DNA from: Hemibagrus wyckioides
Taxonomy: Eukaryota > Chordata > Actinopteri > Siluriformes > Bagridae
Direction of reading: 5' to 3'
Length of the DNA stretch: 64,000 nucleotides
Assembly: GCF_019097595.1 (NCBI RefSeq)
Contig: NC_080715.1
Span: 6,834,073 to 6,898,072, forward strand
How positions within the stretch are numbered: the first letter of the stretch is position 1; each line of letters begins with the position of its first letter. The position numbers and the translations under genes are program-made. Positions 52,801 to 61,800 of this stretch are shown here, piece by piece. A model generated the notes under the pieces. It was given only the letters and a program-made list of their open reading frames with translations, was not told where the DNA came from and made no database searches.

Positions 52801-55800
52801 CATTAATATACTAATATAGTTTACAGTGTAGTTTACAATAAAGTAGAGGAAAAAATTATATATATTAAATATATATAATATATATAATATTATATATATT
52901 ATAATTAAAATAAATTAATAAATAAATAAATAAATATATATAATATATACATATCCCCATACCAACAACAGTGACATTGCAAATGCCCTTGCGGGCTCCA
53001 GTACAATTTTCAACTGTAACACAGTATCTGCCACTGTGCTGACGCTGAGCCTTGATAATCCCAAGGCACATGGTGTTTATTGTATTCTTGAACTGAACAT
53101 GTTGATCTGCCTTCAGCTCCTCATCATCTCTTGACCATGTAACAGATGGGGCCGGCTTGCCTGTGTAGCGTCCTTGCAGAGCAAAACTATCTCCAACACG
53201 AGCAATAACTTTGTCACGGAAGTCTAGTTCAATTGTTGGAGGTTCTGAAAAAAATTAAAAGTAATCAATCAATTCCATACATTATATAAATATTTCTGTG
53301 GTAATATACATGTGTAATTGTTATTTTAGTAAGAACTAGTTTTTCATACCAAGCTCATCTTTGCATGTGATTGGTTTGGTGCAGAAGGAAGGCTTGCCCT
53401 GACCAATCTCATTGACTGCACTCACACGGAATTCAAATGTATCACCCTCCCGAAGACCATCATAGGTGAATCTCCTGTCCATCAGTTTATCTTTGGTCAA
53501 TCTCATAAACCTGTCCTTGCCAATCACACGTGCTTCCAGAATGTAGGAAGTCACCTCACATCCGCCATCATTCTTTGGTGGCTTCCATGTTAAACTAATA
53601 TGGTCATTAGTGACAGCAGTGACCTCAACTTCCTCTGGACGGTCTGGTACACCTAATTAAAATATAAAATAGATATCATATTTGTTAAAAAATTGTATAC
53701 AATTATACAATATAAAATAAAAACTACAATAAAACTTTTGCTTCAGTATTTCAGACATGTATGTGTTACACTTATGTAAATAATATAACTATTATAATAT
53801 GAAAAAGTAGAACAACTTACTTAGACGTTCCCTGATGACAATTTCACATGCAGTTTCACGGAATGGACCGACTCCCACTGCATTTTCAGGTGCAACTCTG
53901 AAGAAGTATCCTTTTCCTAAAGTAAGATTATTAACCACAGCATTTTGCCTAGCGGCATTATATGAGCATGCTGTCCAAGCTTTGCGTTCAGCTTCACGTT
54001 TCTCAATTAGGAAATTAGATATAGGAGAACCGCCATCATCTTCTGGGAAGAACCATGTCAATTTGCATGAGTCAGTAGTAAGATTATCTGCTATAAAAGG
54101 TATACCAACTGGACCAGGAACATCTGGGGATGGAAATAAAAGAAAATATGTAACAATGTGTTTTTTTATTTATTTTCAGATGTGTAAATGCTCTGTCTTT
54201 CCAAGATAGATTTCTAATATCTTTCTAATACTCCTGCTTACCAAGAACCTCAACAATGACTGTCTTCTTCACCTCTCCTCCAGCATTCTTTGCTGTTAAA
54301 CTATAAACACCCTGTTGCTTTCTTGTGCAATTCTTAATTACTAATGAAGTGCTGATTGATGTGGTCTCAACAACAGCCTCCTGTGGAACAACTCCACCAT
54401 CTCTGTTCCATGTTATTTCAGGTGCAGGCACGCCTGACACATATGCTATGATGCGGATCACACCACCTGCATGAATAACAATCCTCTCTTTCATTGATAC
54501 ATCCATTTCAAGTCCTGGAGCAACTGGAACATGAAAAGAAATATGTTACAAATTAAAAACATAAAATGTTACAAAATATGTTGTAAATTTAAAACTAAAG
54601 TACAATAACAATGAAAATAATTAAATAGTATTTTTGGTAAGACTTACTTAATTTGTCCTTCATTTCAAAAACTTCAGCAACTTCTCCTGGTTCACTTAGC
54701 CCAGCAGCATTGAAGGCCAAAACTCTAAACTTGTAAAATCCATTCTCTTTGAGGCCAGTAATTACAAATTTTGTTCCTCTGACTTCTTTTTCTTTGGCCT
54801 AAAATAATTTATACATATATATATATATATATAATGCATTAACCAACAGTGGGGACAGTAGCTTATAAGATGTAGTTAAGTAAGTATTTGAATTTACAGC
54901 ATACCTTAACCCATGCCTCTGTGCCTTCCTCTTTGTATTCAACATAGTAACCCATGATCTTTGAGCCTCCATCTTTTAGAGGTGGAATCCATTCCAAGTC
55001 AGCTGTTCTCTTTGTCCAGTCAGTGACTTTAGGGGTTGGTGGTGAAGGAGGAGCTACTCAAAAAACAGAAATATATAAATCTGAGATGCTGCTATAATCA
55101 CAAATACAAAAATCACTATTGTAATATCTCTGTAGAGCTCAGTGGTTAGGGCTCTGGATTACTGGTCAGAATGGTGAGTTCAAATTCTGCTACTGCCAAT
55201 CTCACTGATGCCCCTTGTGCGAGACCCTTAAATCTCATCTGCTCAGCTCAGTTGTAATTTGCTTTTGATAAAATTATCTAGTCAATGGGTAAATGTACAT
55301 GTACATATATCTGCTCACCAATTGGATCTCTGGCAAATGTTGGGTCACATGGTAAACTTGGGGGTCCACATCCAGCAGCATTGATTGCAGTCACACGGAA
55401 GAGGTACTGAGAGCCTTCAATGAGTCCTGTAACTCTGTAAGAAACCCCAAAAGGCATTGGCCTGATTGGATCACGAGTAACTCTGTTCCAGCGTTTTGAT
55501 GTGGTCTCTTTGCGTTCGAGCCAGTAGCCAATAATTGGACTACCACCATCTGTTTCTGGCTCTTCCCAGTTGACTGTCATTGAATCTATTGTAATGCTTG
55601 ATAGGGTTGGTTTCTCACACTGGCCAGGAGTAGCTATAAAAAGGATGCAATATGGTAAGTCATAAAAGTGTATAATTGAGCTAATGAATTTCTAATAGCT
55701 TTTATGTCTGAGCATGACTACTTACTGAAAATATCTCTAGCAATCTCTGGTTCACTGTCAAGAGGTTCACCAACTCCATATTTATTTTGTGCCCTGATGC

Positions 55801-58800
55801 GGAACACATACTCATGGCCAGGCATTAGACCCTCAATTGTGAACATGCGCTCTTTGGGTGCACCTGGCACAGGAATCCATGTTTTTCTATTGGAGACACG
55901 TCTCTCTATGGTGTAGTTTGTGATTTTAGAGCCACCATCATCTATAGGAGGTAACCATGACAGGGAAATATTTTCAGCATGAATCTCCTCAAACTTGACT
56001 GGTGCAGAAGGGGGTCCCGGGAGTCCTGAAAAATTAAAATGTGGTGATCAGTTTCAGAAATCTCAAAATATTAATTTAAAGAACTTGTGAGGTTATATTA
56101 ATTATAAATAATTTGCTATTTGAAGGACCTACCTAGAACATTAAGTCTCATCTCTTTAGAGACTTTGCCTAGGCTGTTGCTGGCAGTGAGTGTATAGAGA
56201 CCAGTGTCTGAGCGCTTGCCCTGCTGGATCAGCAGAGTGCAGCTATCATCAGTTACAAGCTTATTGATATGCTCATCATATTCAATATCAACCTTGGCAT
56301 CACTTTTGTGGGGAGGGGCCTTCTGCCAGGTCAGAGTGGGAAATGGGCATCCCTTGATCTTAGCAATAATGTGAATATCTGTACCTTGCTCAACTTCCAT
56401 AAACTCTTCGAGCACAATTGAAGGTGCCCCTATACAAAAGAAAGCATTTGTTAAATGTTAAATAGAATATTTTCTGTGGATAAAAAATTCTAAGTAATCA
56501 GTATACAATATTACTTTGCATTAATTTGCAAGGGTAGCATTTCCATTAAAGGTCTTGCTATAAGATGAATAAACCATAGTGTATTTTACATACTTGTCTG
56601 GTCCTTAGCGATGATAGGTCCTGCAGTTGAAGACGGTCTACTTGCACCAGCCTCATTTACAGCCTTTACGCGGAATTCATACTCAGCACCCTCATGGAGG
56701 TCCTCCACTTTGAAGGTTGTCGTATCAATGTCACGTCTATTGCACTGTCTCCAGGACTCTTTCTGCTCTCCACTAGAATCCCACCAAAGCCGTTCAACAA
56801 TGTAGTGAGTTACAGGGGATCCACCATCATTTTTCGGTGGCTTCCAAGTCAAAGTCACTGTCCCCTTGGATACGTCAACAATTTTTACTCTTGTGGGTGC
56901 ATCGGGAGGACCTGCAAGTATATAGCCTTTTAACTGAACAGTACCAGCATACTTATTGACAAGTTTGCTTTTGATGAGAGGGTCACTGAATATACTCACG
57001 GATAGGATCCTTTGCTCGTGTCCTTTGGAAGGTTTCCAGAGGTGGTCCGATACCAAAGCGATTCTCAGCTCGAATACGGAACAAGTAGTCTTGTCCCTCA
57101 ACAAGGTCTGGGACTACTAAGGACTGACTAGCACAGGCTGGGTTGACCTTGGTCCAGGCTTTTCCTTCAATTGTTTTCTTCTCAATGTAGTAGCTCTTTA
57201 TTCTCGCACCACCATCGTTATCTGGAGGCTTCCATGTAAGTCTGCATGTACTTCTTGTGATGTCAGTGATTTTGAGATCTTTTGGAGGCCCAGGCAAATC
57301 TGAAAAAAGAATTTTGATTAATAAATAGTTTTTGTTTGCATTGTCAGAGTTTTATTTACCAAGCATTATCTGTCTTACCAAGTACTGCTACACGGACTTT
57401 AACCACTTTAGTTCCAGCTTTATTAGAAGCAGTAATGATGTACTGTCCAGAGTGGTTGAGCTTACACTCAGGGATAGTTACTTCTGTTGTGGTATCAGTC
57501 GAAGAGATCTGTTGAAATTTTAATACAGTGGTATTTATTTCATGGGAAAACTGTATTAGGGTTTTTAATATGAAGGCATTATGAATGAGCAATGTCTTAC
57601 CTTTGAATCCACAGGAAGAATGTGCTGCTCATTCTTTGTCTCTGTTCGGGCAGTTCCATCATATTCCCATTTGACCACTGGAACAGGTCTGCCTGATATG
57701 GTGGCAGGGATTTTAATTGTTGTTCCAGCATGACAAGAAAGCAGCTCAGGAGCTGACACCTCCAATGTAATAATGGGTTCCTCTGTAAAATTTAAGTACA
57801 TAAAATTGTTAATAGTCTAATAATATCAAAAATAAGGTCAGTTTTCCAGATTGATTAAGCTGACCAAATGTATTGACAAAATAAAAAAATAAGAAAAAGT
57901 TTGCCATGGAACATAATGTATAGGTATATCTTACCAAGGATATCCTGTACCAGGATGTCAGTAGTCCTTGGACTTGGCTCTGATTCACCAGCAGCATTAA
58001 CAGCAACAATCCTGAATCGACATTTCTTGTTCTCTTTGAGCCCTGACACAGTGTAAGATGGAGTGAGAATGAGCTTATCAGGTTCATTCACTCTTCTCCA
58101 TTCTTGTGAGCCTTCGTCTTGAATTTCAACGATATAGCCTTTAATGGGGCTTCCACCATCCTTATCTGGTGGAGACCAGGCTAGAGATACGCTGCTTGGT
58201 GTCTTGTCTTTCACTTGAGGCGCAGGTGGCTGGCTCGGTGCATCTGTAAAATAAGTGTATAACTTGTTTTTAAACAGCTAACACTCAGCTTTATTTGAAA
58301 ATGAATGCAGCACAATCCAACTTACTTCTTGGATCCAAGGCAAATACACATTCTGTTGCTTCACTTGGGGGTCCAATGCCAGCAGCATTTTGTGCCATCA
58401 CACGGAACTGGTATTCAGCACCTTCAATGAGATGCAGCACATTGTACTCTAAGCTTTTAACAGCTGGCTTTGTTACAGGAGCCCTGTTGACTCTGCTCCA
58501 GTACACCGCTCCTCTTTCTCTCTTTTCAAGCCAGTAGCCCTGAATGGTTGCTCCACCATTGTCCTTTGGAGGATCCCATGCTACCAGCATAGATGTTCGG
58601 GAATTTCCAATGATTCTTGGTCTTTGGGGTGGACCAGGAAGACCATATGGATCCTTAAGGACAACTTTCTCTGATTCACACCCATCACTGACTCCAAACT
58701 TGTTCTCTGCCTTTATCTGGAACTGGTAAGTTCCATAGGCCTCAAGCTTGTAGACCTTTAAAAATCAGAATTAGTAAAAATTCAGAATTACCTATTTAAT

Positions 58801-61800
58801 TCTCCTCATTAAACACAGCATGTTCACTTCACACTAACCCCATAGCGTCTGTCCAAAATACAACATGTCAGTTGCTCCCAGTCTGATTTCTTCTTGCTGG
58901 CATCTCTCTTCTCAATAATATAATTGGTGAGGTCACTTCCCCCATTATCCTCTGGAGCATCCCAAGTGAGGTAGCAAGATTCAGCCTTAATATCAGAGAC
59001 CACAACATTTTGTGGTGGTAATGGACGATCTAGAGGAAAAAATTATATTTAATAAATATCCTGGTGCTTTTCCGAACAGTTCTTGTACGTACTTATAAGT
59101 AGGTACATACTTATAAGTAGGTTGATGAATGTACTCAAATCACCAGACATTATTAATTTGATGATATGTCAAATTAAATGTGCTTCTCTGGGGTAAAACT
59201 GTGATTAATTGCTATCAGTCTATTATAAAACATATGAAAAGTAGCATCATACCTAAAATATCAACTCTGATAATTTGTTGGCCTGTCCCATGAATATTTG
59301 TGGCAGCTAGCTTGTACAGGCCTGTGTCTTGTCTTACAGTTTCAGGAATGGCAATCTTGGTTCTGATAGTCTGTCTGTTAATCTCTTCAGATTCAAGTGT
59401 CATGGTCTCAGTTGAATTTTGAAGAACAACTCCATTCTTTGTCCACTCAAAGGTGGGCAATGGCAGACCAGCAATTTCAGCAGGAATTTCAATGGCTGCT
59501 CCTTTCTTGACAGTTATGGCATTGCTTTTGATGTACTTCAACAAAGTCACAGTTGGGGCAACTAAAACAGGTAAAAAACATCAATATTATCAAACACAAA
59601 ATGTAACATAATTGTTACAACAATAAATATAATGAAACTAATACATACACTCATCATCTTGAATATGGACATTTATTGGTTTGGATAGTTCACCATCCCC
59701 AACCTCATTGACAGCCTTTACTCTGAAGTCATACATCATTTTCTCATTCAGATTTTCTAGTGTAATTGTGAGATCTTTGCAGATCTGATGATTGGCAACA
59801 TCAAATTCATCACTATCTTCTCTCTTCTTTTCAACATAATAGCCTCTGATGGGAGAACCACCATCACTGCGAGGAGGCTGCCAAGTAAGTGTAACAGTGT
59901 TCTTTGTCCTTTCAGTGTAGTGAAGCTTCTCTGGTGCAGATGGTACACCTGAAATTTCAAAATATTTAAGCCAATGTTCATTACTGATGAAAATGTGTTT
60001 AGCCTAAGCAAGAAAAAAAGAATGAGAGACCAGTTGAACTGGTTTTACCTTTAGGATCCACAGCTAGGACAGGTCCAAGTTCAACAGGGACACCAAGGCC
60101 AAACTTGTTTCTTGCAACCACTCTAAACATATATTCTTCACCATCAAGAAGACCAACAATGTCGCATTTGCATGAAGCAGTTTCCAGTGGTTGTCTATAT
60201 ATGTGCATTTTGGCATCTTTTCTCTCAACAACATATCCCATGATATCACTTCCACCATTATCAATAGGATCAGACCAAGTGAGGGAAATCATCTTCTTGG
60301 TCACATGGACTGTTTTTAAATCAACCACTGGTCCAGGAACATCTTTTTACACAAAAAAAGACAGAATAATTTAAATCATTTGACAATGCAAAATTAGAAA
60401 TATATGATGACTCTAACGATGCTACCTTACCCATAACATCAACCTTGATAAAAGCAGATTTTGTTCCACTGGAATTAGTTCCTGTAATCTCATATTTGCC
60501 ATGGTCAGTTCTCAGAGCATTCTTGATGTTTACAGTGCTGCATTTTCCAACAGTTTCAATAATAACACGTTCTTTGTCAGGTTCACCATCATCTTTTGTC
60601 CATTTCACTTCAGGTATGGGTCTGCCAACAACATAAGCTGGTATACGCAGAGTCTCTCCAGCTTTTATAATTACTCCATTCCTTACAGAGATATCAAACT
60701 CAATTCCTGGGGCCTCTGTTATAGAATAAATATTACATTAGATACATTTTTACTATTCATTATTAATGTTTTTCAAACTGTATTTTTATAAGCTTACGTT
60801 CAGGCTCTTTTACTTGAACTGGTTCAGTCATTCCTGGGACTCCATGACCAGCTTCATTTACAGCATATACACGAATGTTATAATCTGCCCCCTCGGTCAG
60901 GCCAGTCAAGGTGTACTTGCATTCCTTGCATCTGAACTCAGTGCTGCGAATCCATTCTTTCTCCCCAACAAGGCAACGCTCAACATGATATCCAAGAATG
61001 TCTCCACCACCATTGTACAGTGGAGGAATCCAGGCTATTTCAACTGTTGTATTTGTAGTATCAACAATTCTTGGCACAGGAGGACCCGGAGGCACTGCAC
61101 AAATATGTAATGTACAGTAGTTAATCATCCAGAAAGATCCTACTTCCACCACGGTTGTCACTATTTTTCATTTGTATTGAAAACAAAAGAGTGCTAAGAG
61201 GCACTATAATGACATTCAGCTCTAATTGTTGTTTGATAAAACAAAATCTTTACAAGCAGTGCATCCCTTTGTGCCACCTGGCAGTGACTTTGCAAATAAG
61301 ATTTTAATTTAAGTTTAAATTTGTGTGTGCCATGTCAGTGGTCCTCGTGGTGGCAAGTGACATTTTGATTACTTAAATATTTTAAGTACTTGTAACCTAG
61401 TAATTATTTTGCAATTCTGTTTATGTAAAGCAAATATCTTTTCTTGTATTGGTATAGTGACATGGGAAATAAATATGAAGCTTACAAATTGGATCCATTG
61501 CAACTACAGGATCAGTTGGGACACTGAATTCTCCAGGGCCAGCAAGATTCTCAGCACAAACTCTGAAGACATAGACCAGGCCTTCCATAAGACCTTCAAC
61601 CTTGACTGCAAGAGAGCTGAGAAGATTACGGTTCACTCTGGTCCAGTACTTGCTGTTGACCTCACGTCTCTCAATCCAGTAGCCCAAGATGGGACTACCA
61701 TTGTCCTTAGGTTCATGCCAAGACAAAGCAACACTGCTGGCAGTGACTTCTCCAATTCTTGGCATGTTAGGAGCATCAGGAGGATCTGAAAAAGCAAATT

